A stretch of DNA of 64,000 nucleotides from Phycisphaerae bacterium. GTDB taxonomy: Bacteria > Planctomycetota > Phycisphaerae > UBA1845. The DNA lies in the NCBI GenBank assembly GCA_029260075.1, contig JAJDDY010000087.1, positions 1 through 64,000 of the forward strand, read 5' to 3'. The position numbers and the translations under genes were made by a program. This document shows, piece after piece, positions 37,385-47,300 of this stretch (its first letter is position 1; every line of letters starts with the position of its first letter). The notes under the pieces are model-generated. The model saw only the letters and a program-made list of their open reading frames with translations. It was not told the DNA's origin and did no database searches.

Positions 37385-38965
37385 TCAATCGCCCTCGCTT
37401 TCTTCTGCGAACTCTTCCGGATGGGCCCGCTCGTAGGCTTCCTCGGTTACGCGGGCCTCCAAGCGGTCGGCTCGTGCTCTGAGCCATCGCCGGGCGAGAA
37501 GGTTCATCACGATGCAGCCCGCGATGCCCCAAACGCTAAGATGGTAAACAGCGAGCGTGATGCAGAAACTGGCGACGACCGCGATCAGCGCGGATAGGAT
37601 CCAACTGGTGATGATCCAGATCGACCGACCGAGCTTGAGTTCGGCGTCGCCTCGTTGGAAAATTCGGTCGGCCAATCCTGTCGCGAGCAAGGCCGCAAAT
37701 GAGACGTACGTAGTGGATACCGGGAGCGCCATGCTGCTGGCGGTGGCGATGACGCTAGCAGAAACCGACATGATCACACAGGCGCGGAGGGTGTCGAGAT
37801 GCAGCGTCTTGCCAGCTGGCGTCCAACCCGCGCGCGGCGCCAACGCTGGCGTCGTGCCTCGGAAACGCAGCAGGTAGCTCGCCAAACGAACGCACCAACG
37901 GGGTGCCCAGAGCGCCACGTGATCACCCATGCTGGCCGAGGAAACGACGGCCTTGGTAACCCGCTGGGCGTTCTTAGTCGTCATGCCCGCAAAGAGCAAG
38001 ATGCCGCAACCGAACAGCCAATACCATTCGATCTTCACCTTGCTGCCGAGTTCGAGATCACCGGCGTCAAGCAGCTTTAGCGCCGACAAGCCCGGCGATG
38101 CGCAGTTGGCCAGATCGTTCTGTCCAAACGCAAACGACATCGCGATCATGCCCAAGACCGCCAGCGCTGGGAAGAGCAATTTGGCAGCCCGTTTGCGAAA
38201 CACGACCAACGCCATGTGAATCAGAATGGAAAAGCCGCCCCACAGCAGGACGATTAACATGGCCGTCGTTACGTCAGCCCCCAACCGCTCGTCGATGCTC
38301 TTGAGCCAAGCGTTGAACGATTTGATAACGCCGACGTTTTTCATGCCCTTGAGAAGCAGGAAGTAGCACAGCCCTGTAGCCATCCCGCCGCCGATCCAAC
38401 CTCCATGCAGCAGCAGCGTAGCCAGACTTGTGGCGCGATCGCGAATGGCACCGCGTGCGGCCCGTTGGACGAGAAACGCCGCGAAGCCGGAAAGCACGAT
38501 CGAGCAAAAGATCCCCGCCATGACGACCCCGGCTTTGCCCCAATGGACAGCGGCCACGTTGATCGCCATGGCCGCACCGAGCAACTCAAACACCAGACAC
38601 GCCGTGGTACTTACCGGCATGCCGAACGCGGAATAGCCATAGAGCAAGACGGTGTCGACAATGTAGACCGAAGTGTAGACTGCAAGCGCCGCCTCGAGCG
38701 TTCCTAGCTCAAGCGGGTTAAAGATGCCCTTCCGGGCGGTATCGACGACGTCGGAGCTGAGCGCCGCACCGGCCACAACCGCTAGACCCGCGATGATAAT
38801 CGCCGTACGTCGTTCCAGAACGCGCGCGCCGAAGACGGCGTTGACGAGGTTGGCGCCGTCGTTCCTACCCACCTCGATGGTGTCCAAGAGCAGCATGCCG
38901 ATGGCAAGCAGAAGGCATGCCCATCGAAACGCGTCGAGCGAACTGAGGTCGAGTGAAGCGATCAT
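37385..38965 (-). CDS. Pit-family inorganic phosphate transporter
   Basis: This 526-residue integral membrane protein of the PiT family takes up phosphate (as metal-phosphate) using a cation gradient. The duplicated signature appears first as GRNDGANLVNAVFGARVL near residue 35 and again as FGQNDLANCASPG in the C-terminal half. About ten to twelve helices surround a central hydrophilic loop, and the STT motif FGMPVSTTACL is kept. The DUF47 partner lies upstream on the same strand, but a MITE-like repeat occupies the 334-base gap, so joint transcription is uncertain. No clear ribosome-binding site is seen. Confidence 0.93.
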   Translation of the reverse strand: MIASLDLSSLDAFRWACLLLAIGMLLLDTIEVGRNDGANLVNAVFGARVLERRTAIIIAGLAVVAGAALSSDVVDTARKGIFNPLELGTLEAALAVYTSVYIVDTVLLYGYSAFGMPVSTTACLVFELLGAAMAINVAAVHWGKAGVVMAGIFCSIVLSGFAAFLVQRAARGAIRDRATSLATLLLHGGWIGGGMATGLCYFLLLKGMKNVGVIKSFNAWLKSIDERLGADVTTAMLIVLLWGGFSILIHMALVVFRKRAAKLLFPALAVLGMIAMSFAFGQNDLANCASPGLSALKLLDAGDLELGSKVKIEWYWLFGCGILLFAGMTTKNAQRVTKAVVSSASMGDHVALWAPRWCVRLASYLLRFRGTTPALAPRAGWTPAGKTLHLDTLRACVIMSVSASVIATASSMALPVSTTYVSFAALLATGLADRIFQRGDAELKLGRSIWIITSWILSALIAVVASFCITLAVYHLSVWGIAGCIVMNLLARRWLRARADRLEARVTEEAYERAHPEEFAEESEGD

Positions 38966-39029
38966 GTTAAGACGCCACGGGCGAATAGGGTTTCCATCAC
39001 AACAACGAATCGTTCCATGCGACGCATCT

Positions 39030-39057
39030 GGTGGCCCATGGCTTTAGCTGTGGGGGG
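39030..39057. repeat. GGTGGCCCATGG...TTTAGC short palindromic repeat
   Basis: GTGGCCCATGGCTTTAGC followed by TGTGGGG is a degenerate relative of the inverted repeat at 43948-43979. It is too worn to fold well here. Confidence 0.4.
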
Positions 39058-39109
39058 AGTCGAATCGACTCCGCGCTACCTGCAGCATCTACACGGACGG
39101 ACGACTATT

Positions 39110-39256
39110 GCTCTGTCAGACATCGAATTAAGGGTTTACCGAGCCGCGCCCGTAAGGAAGCAGATGGTTGAAATCCGCTCGTAACGACCAAATGATGCTC
39201 CCTCACGGTCGCGGCTCGGATCGGACGAACCCGTCATCCGATGTGTGACAGAGCAC
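39110..39256. repeat. MITE-like element, family I
   Basis: This 147-base imperfect palindrome starts GCTCTGTCAGACATCGAAT and ends GTGTGACAGAGCAC, so the two ends are inverted copies. The shared core arms are near 39138-39160 and 39200-39219. It lies between the DUF47 and Pit genes. Confidence 0.78.
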
Positions 39257-39299
39257 AAGTATGCTTCTTCACGCGACGTCGCATGCGCCAAGAACAAAG

Positions 39300-39971
39300 C
39301 TATGTAGACAGCATGCGTCGAAGGCGGTCGCCGGTCTTCTCGGCGAAGTTGGCAAGCTGTCCGAGCTCGCCGAACACGCGAAACCAAAGGAAAATATCCG
39401 TGGCCTTTATCTCGTCCTCGAGGGCGAAGAGCTGCTGCGACAGCGCATATTGAAGACGGTCTGCTTCCCATTCCAGCTTTTCTACGCCTGCGATCATTTC
39501 GAGTGCCCGGTCCGCGTCAGCGCCCACCATTTCGCCTTCGACCAAGGTCGGCAAGTAATCCGCTATTGTCCGCGTCTGCCGACATACATCTTCGATCTTC
39601 GTTACGTATCCAAACGTCAACTCGACGAGCGCGTCGGGCAACGCCAGGTTCTTGATCGTAAGCAGCACCGCGATGTCCTCGACCGAGTCGGCCATGTCAT
39701 CTTGAAGCTTGAGGTAGCCGAGCAAATCGCCGCGGTACACGGGTAGAAAGAATCGCTTGGGAATCGTTCGGCGAATGTCATCCTTGATGATGTCCGCCTC
39801 ATGCTCCGTCTTGAACACCTTCGTCGCCAGGACGTGGAGTACGTCGTACTGCTTATCACGAACGGCCTCAAACATCGGCCGAACGAAATCAACACATTCC
39901 ATCACCGTCTTCAGGTGGTAGCGGAGCGGTTCAAACGGCGACTCACGAAAGAGTTTCGAAATCATCGACAC
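39300..39971 (-). CDS. DUF47 / PhoU-like Pit accessory protein
   Basis: This 223-residue cytoplasmic all-helical protein of the DUF47 (TIGR00153, PhoU-like) family has the characteristic internal pattern of EHEAD, QDDMADSVEDIA and ADRLQYALSQQLF metal-binding acidic clusters. Such proteins are almost always encoded next to pit genes and are thought to regulate phosphate uptake. That is the arrangement here, with the transporter immediately downstream. The start is GTG with GGAGG 6 bases upstream; an ATG two codons further in is the alternative. Confidence 0.92.
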   Translation of the reverse strand: MSMISKLFRESPFEPLRYHLKTVMECVDFVRPMFEAVRDKQYDVLHVLATKVFKTEHEADIIKDDIRRTIPKRFFLPVYRGDLLGYLKLQDDMADSVEDIAVLLTIKNLALPDALVELTFGYVTKIEDVCRQTRTIADYLPTLVEGEMVGADADRALEMIAGVEKLEWEADRLQYALSQQLFALEDEIKATDIFLWFRVFGELGQLANFAEKTGDRLRRMLST

Positions 39972-40079
39972 GGTTCACCTCCTCGAACGTTTCTCAGCAC
40001 AACGCGGCGCCGCGTAGGCTGTTGCAAGCGTAACGAACACTTCCAGACTGCGCACTCACACTCGTCAAGAGCGTTGAAA

Positions 40080-40103
40080 CACACCGGTTGGAAACCGGCT
40101 CCA
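40080..40103. repeat. Degenerate CACCGG...CCGG repeat
   Basis: CACCGGTTGGAAACCGGCTCC is a worn copy of the CCGGCTGGAAGCCGG family seen at 10090-10162 and 60822-60875. Confidence 0.45.
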
Positions 40104-40271
40104 CGCGAGGACGCCAGCGGCGTTCAACAGAATACTGAACTTGATCAGCAATCTCTCGAACGCGCACCTTCATGAGGCGCGCACACTATACGAACCCGAA
40201 GAATCGATGCAACGGATAATGTGATGCCCGATTCGTTTTTCTTGGAGACTGGGAAGCAACGCGAAACCCCG

Positions 40272-40417
40272 GTGCGTTGTCACGACTCAGGCGACGGGTT
40301 CACTCGAACCGAGCCGCGACCGCAAGGGAGCGTTCAAGCTGTCACGACCGGATTTCAAGCGTCCGTTTCCTTGCGGGCGCGGCTCCGTAAACCCGTTATC
40401 GAGGTGTGACAGAGCAC
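40272..40417. repeat. MITE-like element, family I
   Basis: This 146-base imperfect palindrome starts GTGCGTTGTCACGAC and ends GTGTGACAGAGCAC. Core arms CCGAGCCGCGACCGCAAG (from 40309) and their inverted copy (to 40386) lie inside. It ends 40 bases from the stop of the S9 peptidase gene. Confidence 0.78.
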
Positions 40418-40457
40418 TACTCGATCGACCGCGACACCGGGCGCGGCGACGTCGACG

Positions 40458-42557
40458 CTATCGCGTGCTGCCCGGATCGCTTTCATCCGCCTCCGGCGAT
40501 GCCGTCGATCCGAGGTATCGATCGAACCAAGCCAGATCCCACGCCATCTTGGCCTTGCGGTGGTCGTACGTCGTCAGACCGTGGCCCTCGCCGGGGTAGA
40601 CGATCAACTCGACCGGTACGTGGAGATAGTGTCGCAGGGCTCGATAGAGCGTCTTGGCGTGTGCGGACGGAACCCGCGCGTCCCCCTCGCCCACATGAAT
40701 CAGGGTCGGCGTGCTGACTTTTCCCAGATTGAACAGCGGCGACCCGGACCGATAGGCGCCCGGCAGATCCCACGGCAGCCCCTTCATATAGTTGATCACA
40801 TGACCCGGCGTGTCCTCGACTCCCCATTGGATCACCTGATCAAGCACGCCGGCGCCAGAGCTGGCTGCACGGAAGCGATTCGTCTTGGCGATCAAGCAGT
40901 TCGTCAGAAACCCGCCGTTGCTCCAGCCCATCACCCCTAACCGCTCGGGATCGGCGATCCCTTTGGCTACCATAGCGTCGACGCCTTTCAGAATGTCCTC
41001 GACCTCGATGTCGTTCTCGCGACCGACCAGATCGACCATGAACTTGTCACCATACCCCGTCGATCCGCGATAGTTGGGGCTGAGCAGCGCGTAGCCCTTC
41101 GACGCCAACAGCGCACGGCCATAAATCCAGAAGCGGAAGCTGTACGTGGACGCAGACGTTGGCCCGCCATGAATCTCGACAATCATCGGAAGTGGCGTGC
41201 CCGGCGTGTGGTCGCGCGGCAGTTCGAGAATACCGTCCACATCATCGCCGCCAGCCCCCTTCCACCGAACAATGGAAATCTTCGGCAGCTTCCACGTGTC
41301 GACCTGCGGATTGATACGCGTGAGACGCTGCGGCGTGCTGCCACCAGCCGCAAGAAAAATGTCGGGGGGATGCTGCGTCGTACCCATCACCATCGCCAGC
41401 GCACCGCTCGACCGCACGAAATCGAACCCGCCGACAACGAAATCACCTGTGGTCAGGGTGCGAACAACGCCCTGACGCCCGAGCTGAATATTGTTGAGAC
41501 TATACACACGCGCCCGGGCGTGATCTTCACCGATGAACGCGAGTGCTCGCGTTCCGGGTTGCCACTTCATCGTCCCGCCCATAATCGTAATTCCACGCGG
41601 ACGCCCTAGTTCTCGCAGCGTCGCACCGGCGCCGCTATCCCACTCGGCCACGAACAACTGCGTGGGATAGCCGTCGAAGGAAAGGGTAAACGCCAACGAT
41701 CCGCCATCGGAAGACCAGGCTACGCCGTCGATCCATCCGTACGGTGAGGCATGACCATCGCGCCAGCCGTCCGCCGTGACCGTCGTCACCTTCTTCGTAG
41801 TGGCGTCATAGACATCAACACGTGAACGCCCCTCGTTGAAGATCAATTCTTCATCCGGTGTTGTCAACATGGCAATGCGGCGCTGATCGGCCGACACCTT
41901 CATCGCGCCGATGACGCGATCTTCGTCAACGATTTTCTCCGCACGCCAACTCGCCAGATCCAGCTTCCAAATCTGCGAGAAGTTCGTCACGCCGTGGGCG
42001 TAGTTCAGCTTCTTGTACTCGCCGCGCAAATCTTTCCACTCGTCCTCCGTCGCCTCGCGCTCGGTGGTGTAGTAGAGCGTGCGGCCATCAGCCGACAACT
42101 CGTACATCCCGATCCCATCCTTGACGCGTGTCACCGCGGTCGGCGTGCTTGCGCCCCCGTCTACCGCGATCCGCCAAACCTGTCGCTTGCCGCCGAACGG
42201 AGGATCCTTGTCATCCCCGCGCTTGCGACTACTCGTGAAGTAGATGAACTGCGAATCGGGACTCCAAACCGGCGACCGATCGCCACTGCGGTCGAACGTC
42301 AGACGTCGAACCTGCTGCGTCTCCGTTTCCACGACCCATAGATCGGTGTTCCGCTTGTCGCGAGGCGGCTCCCACCGCGTTTCCGTATAAGCCACATACT
42401 TCCCATCCGGCGAAGCGGCTATTTGACCGATCGCACCGATCGTAAAGTAGTCGTCGAGTACGATGTCATGATCACGGACCGGCGTGTCCTGAGCGACCGC
42501 TGCGCCGACCCCGACGAGCATTGTGCCAACCAAACCTATCACTGGAAATCGTTTCAA
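40458..42557 (-). CDS. Exported S9-family prolyl oligopeptidase-like peptidase
   Basis: This 699-residue protein has a signal peptide (GTMLVGVGAAVAQ, about residues 10-22). A WD40-like beta-propeller (about 35-430) carries repeats of the SPDGKYVAYT and SPDSQFIYFTSSR kind. A C-terminal alpha/beta-hydrolase peptidase domain (about 440-690) has an intact triad: Ser546 in GWSNGG, Asp626 in GEGDARVP and His659 in GEGHGL. It fits dipeptidyl-peptidase or acylaminoacyl-peptidase relatives that cleave peptides outside the cytoplasm. The start is TTG with GAGGT 5-6 bases upstream. Confidence 0.93.
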   Translation of the reverse strand: MKRFPVIGLVGTMLVGVGAAVAQDTPVRDHDIVLDDYFTIGAIGQIAASPDGKYVAYTETRWEPPRDKRNTDLWVVETETQQVRRLTFDRSGDRSPVWSPDSQFIYFTSSRKRGDDKDPPFGGKRQVWRIAVDGGASTPTAVTRVKDGIGMYELSADGRTLYYTTEREATEDEWKDLRGEYKKLNYAHGVTNFSQIWKLDLASWRAEKIVDEDRVIGAMKVSADQRRIAMLTTPDEELIFNEGRSRVDVYDATTKKVTTVTADGWRDGHASPYGWIDGVAWSSDGGSLAFTLSFDGYPTQLFVAEWDSGAGATLRELGRPRGITIMGGTMKWQPGTRALAFIGEDHARARVYSLNNIQLGRQGVVRTLTTGDFVVGGFDFVRSSGALAMVMGTTQHPPDIFLAAGGSTPQRLTRINPQVDTWKLPKISIVRWKGAGGDDVDGILELPRDHTPGTPLPMIVEIHGGPTSASTYSFRFWIYGRALLASKGYALLSPNYRGSTGYGDKFMVDLVGRENDIEVEDILKGVDAMVAKGIADPERLGVMGWSNGGFLTNCLIAKTNRFRAASSGAGVLDQVIQWGVEDTPGHVINYMKGLPWDLPGAYRSGSPLFNLGKVSTPTLIHVGEGDARVPSAHAKTLYRALRHYLHVPVELIVYPGEGHGLTTYDHRKAKMAWDLAWFDRYLGSTASPEADESDPGSTR

Positions 42558-42850
42558 CGTACACCTCGCTGTATTGTTGTTTGACTCATGATCAATGTCG
42601 ATTCACTCCGACGGAGCCAACGCGCGCCCCACGAAGAACGGTTCGTTTGGCAGCAATTGTCTACGAGACGGGTATGTAAGCAAGCGTCGCACAATTGACG
42701 ATGACTGCGGCGTTCCAACCGCGACCATGTCTCACCGGAATCGCTGGCAGAATCGTCGTCGAAACAACCGCGCATTGACGTGGGCATGGGTAGCGCGAGC
42801 GAGATCGCAACCGTGAAATGAAGAAGAATTTCCGGTGTGAAAACGGGTCG
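42558..42850. other. Intergenic region, nothing recognised
   Basis: These 293 bases lie between the S9 peptidase start and the stop of the secreted dockerin-like gene. I see no gene and no member of the repeat families. Confidence 0.4.
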
Positions 42851-43639
42851 TTACGGCGCGGAAAAAAGCGTCTGAAGAACAGCCACATCACGCAAGTCTA
42901 CAGTGCCATTGCTGTCGGTGTCACCAATCTGACAAGCTGCGTTAACCGGCGCCACCGCCGGGCCGGTCACGCATACAGCCAACGATGAATAGTCGGTGCT
43001 GGCCACCACGCAGTCGTTGTCGAAATCGCCCTGCGAACCGCACCCGCCGACAGATACCAACGTACTGCGAAGCTCGCCCGTCACCTCGACGAATCCACCC
43101 TCGACGAACGACACGACGCGGCTGAACGAGAACAACCCCGCCTCACGTTCCGACGATACCTTCGAAAGCGCCGCAGGAGCCAGGACATCGAAAACGAACG
43201 TCGTCACCACGACACCGTCGCCCGTAGCCACAGGAATTTCGTCCGCGAACAGCACGACAGCTTGGTAAGCCGCCAGGCCATCGTTAAAGGGAACACCCGA
43301 ATAGGACGCGCAAAACTCCGTCGGGGAACAATCCGCATTGAGCCCGTCGAGTGACGAATCATTGGGAAAGTAAGAGAGCGACCACGCGAACGCGCCCACC
43401 TGATCCACACCGACCAGCGCCAACACGTCCGGATCCCATGCCAACACCACATCGAGCCCTGCGAATGGCTGAGCGGTCCCGTCACTCGACTTGGCGAGCA
43501 GTGCTACGCGTAACGTATCACCTGTGATCACAGGCGACGGAGCCGCGCGCAACTCAAGGTCAACCGCCGCAGCATACACTGGCACGGTCAACAACTGCAC
43601 GACGATCAGTGATAAGGCCAATACGGCGGTACGCATCAT
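42851..43639 (-). CDS. Secreted cohesin-like domain with C-terminal dockerin repeats
   Basis: This 262-residue protein has a signal peptide (ALSLIVVQLLTVPVYA). A beta-sandwich domain (about 27-195) looks cohesin-like: VITGDTLRVALLAKS, LDVVLAWDPDVLALVGV and VVTTFVFDVLAPA match the DxxxL.W.P..L pattern of that fold. The C-terminus (about 200-262) has two dockerin/EF-hand-like calcium loops, GDFDNDCVVASTDYSSL and GDTDSNGTVDLRDVAVLQ. Cohesin and dockerin modules mediate calcium-dependent binding between secreted proteins. It may be part of an extracellular assembly with the other secreted proteins here. The ribosome-binding site is weak. Confidence 0.85.
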   Translation of the reverse strand: MMRTAVLALSLIVVQLLTVPVYAAAVDLELRAAPSPVITGDTLRVALLAKSSDGTAQPFAGLDVVLAWDPDVLALVGVDQVGAFAWSLSYFPNDSSLDGLNADCSPTEFCASYSGVPFNDGLAAYQAVVLFADEIPVATGDGVVVTTFVFDVLAPAALSKVSSEREAGLFSFSRVVSFVEGGFVEVTGELRSTLVSVGGCGSQGDFDNDCVVASTDYSSLAVCVTGPAVAPVNAACQIGDTDSNGTVDLRDVAVLQTLFSAP

Positions 43640-43947
43640 AATATCAATTCACCCCAACGCCCCACGTTATATGAACCGCCCCCGGATCTGCCTCACTCGA
43701 GCGAAGACATGCGCGGCCGCGACAGCTATCCGATCCGTAACCCGAAACGGACCAACACCAACCCGCCGCGAAACGCCTCGCCCACAGTCGGCCCCCCGAT
43801 TCTAGCGCCCCGCGCAAGCGAAGGCCACGACTGCGAAAAGGCAACCCGAAAACGAACATGACCACTGCGTCCGATAGAACAAACACTGAGGTCGCAAGAC
43901 CCCCTTCAATATGCACGAGCGCTCTGTCAGCGGTCGACAGGCGGGTT

Positions 43948-43979
43948 GGGTAGCCCATGCTTTTAGCCTTGGGCCACCC
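43948..43979. repeat. GGGTAGCCCATGC hairpin repeat
   Basis: GGGTAGCCCAT (43948-43958) and TTGGGCCACCC (43969-43979) form a near-perfect 11-base inverted repeat around GCTTTTAGCC. A GCTCTGTCAG resembling the family I left end lies just upstream at 43921, suggesting nested or chimeric insertions. Confidence 0.6.
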
Positions 43980-44021
43980 AGTTCAACTGCAAGCCCTCAA
44001 TGCAAGACTGACAAGGCCCTT

Positions 44022-44164
44022 GTGCAGCGTCACAGCTAGAATGACGGGTTTACCGAGCCGCGACCGTGAGGGAGTGTTTTCAAGCTGTCGCGACCGGCGT
44101 TCGAACGTCCGCTTCGTTACGGGCGCGGCTCGGTGAACCCTTCTATCGATGTATAACAGAGCAC
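44022..44164. repeat. MITE-like element, family I
   Basis: This 143-base imperfect palindrome starts GTGCAGCGTCACAG and ends TATAACAGAGCAC. Core arms CCGAGCCGCGACCGTGAG (from 44053) and an inverted copy ending at 44132 are well kept. Confidence 0.76.
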
Positions 44165-44276
44165 TAGCCATCCGCCACATCCGCGACCGTACGGCAAAGA
44201 CGATCCGGCCGGGGCGCCGGATCAGACACGCCGGTATATCGCCCATTGACTGCACCTACGGAACGCCAATAAGAAA

Positions 44277-44309
44277 GGCGGCGTATGACCATTACAGCCA
44301 TACGCCGCC
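44277..44309 (-). terminator. Intrinsic terminator of the large secreted protein gene
   Basis: A perfect 11-base-pair stem (44277-44287 with 44299-44309) has an 11-base loop. On the minus strand it is followed by TTTCTTATT. It lies about 60 bases past the stop at 44372. Confidence 0.88.
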
Positions 44310-44371
44310 GTTTGTTGCCGTTACCAAGATCGGTTACCCGATCTGGTTTCGATCAGCGCTATCCTTAGCGC

Positions 44372-47300
44372 TTATCGACGGGCGCCAGAGCCCTGGCGGG
44401 CCTTGGGACGAACTTGCTTGACCGGACGAGTTCCGGCGGTGTACGCGGCCATGTCGGCCTCGTTCAGAACGCCGTCGTTGTTCAGGTCAGCAACCGCAAG
44501 GTCACCCATACCCATCGCACGAAGCTCGCGCACCGAGATTTCGGTACGAGCAACCGTGTTACCCAGCGTGGCGACAGAACCACAGCAGCAAGCCTTGCTG
44601 CTCGACAGGAAGTTCTGCGACACGTACGAGAAGTCCAAACCGTTGACAAAGCCGTCGCCGTTGATATCGGCGTTGGCAGCGTCAAAGCCACCAGCTTGCG
44701 TACATGGCGTATTCGCACTGGTAACGGTGCCGAAATTGGCAACGAACTGACCGAAGTCAGTGATGTCAATCACGTCTTGGCTGGCCTCAGGATTACCCTT
44801 CTTCCATCCGTCGAGGTTACCACCAACGAGCCAGTTGCCACCGAAGAAGGGATCACCCTTGAACGTGGCGCCGTACGAACCACCTGCACACGTCAGGAAG
44901 TCACACGCACGGAGCGTGTGGAGCTGATCGCGGGCCGTGATGCAAATGTACTGACCGATCGGAGCCTTGATCGAATCAACGAAGTGTCCCAGGTGCTGGA
45001 AGTTGCCACCGAAGAACAACGTACGCTCGATCATCGTCGGAGGCGTCACGCAGTCGGCATACAGCCCGAACTTGATGCAGCGGGTCACATCGCCAACGAT
45101 CAGCGGGGACAACTGCACTGTGACGTCGATGCTCTGAGCATCGCTGACCGTGATCGACCAGCTATGGCTAGCCGACTTGCCGCCCGGGCACCAGTTGCTG
45201 GTGGCCGTGCATGAGCAATTGGTCGTGCCGACGGGGAAGACGCCGCTGCCATTCGAGCAGGCCGCGTCCATGTTTTCGCCGTTCGGGCCAACGCCCGTGC
45301 AGGCGATCGTGACCGGACCACACGAGCTCGACGCCGTGACGGTGTCGAAGCTGATCGCTGCGGTCGGGTTGTCGCAGTCGGCGTTCGACGTAACGTCGCC
45401 GGAGCCGCTGATCGTCACGTTGTCGTTGTCACGAATGACATCGCTGCACGTCGGGGTCACGCCGACCGACTGGCCGTCGCAATCACTGGCACGTACTTCA
45501 CTCGGGTTCGTGCCACCAAAGCATAGGTTGCACTCGTTGCAGCTACCAATTTTGGTGAAGCTGTAACTCGCGAGGGTATCCGTACCCGCCGAGCAGGTGC
45601 TACCGAACGCATCGACACCAACCGCCACGAAGATTTCGCCTGGTGTCGAGTCATCGAGACCGAGCGTCGTAACGTAAGGAGCGATACCGGTCGTGACGCT
45701 GTTGAGCTGCAGACAGGTCGGGTCATAGAAACTCGTCCACTGCACACCGGCGATGTTCTGGCCGGCCAGCTTAACCACGTCAACAACAACCTTCGAACCT
45801 TCAGCAGCGCACGTGCCGCCACCGATCACATACGTGAGGTCGATGTCGAGCTTGCACTCGCAGAACGCACCATCACAACCGGTCGCACCCGCCGGGCAAT
45901 CGGCCAGCGTCGTGCACGCGAATGTGCTGATTTCGTCGTTCGAGATAATGCCAGTCGCGGAATCGCAACTGTCGAAGGTGCACGGGCTGCCGTCGTCGAT
46001 AACCACAGGCGTATTCGTCACGCCAGTGGCTTCGGTGCAGGCATCCGTGGTGCAGCCGTCGCCGTCGTCCACGTTCGTCGCGGGGTTCGCGCAACCGGTG
46101 GCCGAATCACAGACATCGTCCGTGCAGACCAGGCCGTCCGAGCAGTCGGTCGGAACCGAGTTGTCGCATGTCGAGTCCACCGCACAGGTATCAACCGTGC
46201 AGGCATCGCCATCGTCACAGTCACTGTCTTGGACACAACCGCAGGCGTCGGCGCATGTCAACGCAGAGTTGAACACGCCACCGACTGCGTCGCACGAGGC
46301 CTTGGTGCCATCGTCGTTCAGGCAGACAAAGTTACCCGCACCACCGGAGAGATCGCAGCACTGGCCAACCTCGACGGTGATCTTGCCGGGGTTGAAGCCG
46401 ATAAGCGGAATGAACTGGTTGTTTTGGTCAACCAGAACACTCTTGGGAACGCCAAGGAACGGCACGGTGAACGTACCGGCAGCACCCGCCGAGACGGAAA
46501 GCTGCAGCGAACCAAGATAGGCCGGGAAGGTTGCCGACGAAGACGGCAACGGGGCGACGGTCGTGGCACTTGCATAGCGATAGCTTTGCGTGCTCACGTC
46601 GACGGCCGGAAGATCGCCACCAGCCTGCTTGAAGACGTAATCCGCCAAACCGGTGAAGATGTAACCAGGCGCGCACTGTCCGCCGACTCCCGTCGGGAAC
46701 GAGCAGGTCGAGCCACTGCAACCTTCGATGTTACCCAGCGGGCAGTCCGGAACCGCAGATAGGCACGGACCGGCTGTGATACCACAAACACCGCCGAAGA
46801 TCGCCTTGCAGTCGCTATCGGACGCACACGCAGGGGCGGTCGGGGTAAGCGTACCCGCGAGAGCCGACGTGTAACCCGACGAATCAATGTCAGCTTCCCA
46901 CGCCTTGAGCAGTGTGCCATTGGCGTTCGGATCGAAGTTGCTGATGCGAACTTCCATCGAGACATCAACGCCGCCGGCGGTCAGGATGACCTCGGAGGCG
47001 CCCGTGCCAGCTTCTACCAGGTCCATCGTGACCGCGGCAGGAGCATACACATTCCAGAGATAGTTCGAGCAGCTGTCCGTAGCATTGTCGCCAGTGCACG
47101 GTCCGCCGAACGAGAAGATAAACGCGCCGTCGGCATCGCCGTCGTCACAGAGAACACCTTCGCCTGTGGGGCCACAAACGCCGCCCGCACCAGCGCACAC
47201 CGTGCCGCGATCGCCACAGCAACTCAAGGGCAGATCCCCCGCCTGGTTGTCGAACTGATTCTCCCAGATGTCGCCGGGATCGTCGTTACCGACGGTCGGC

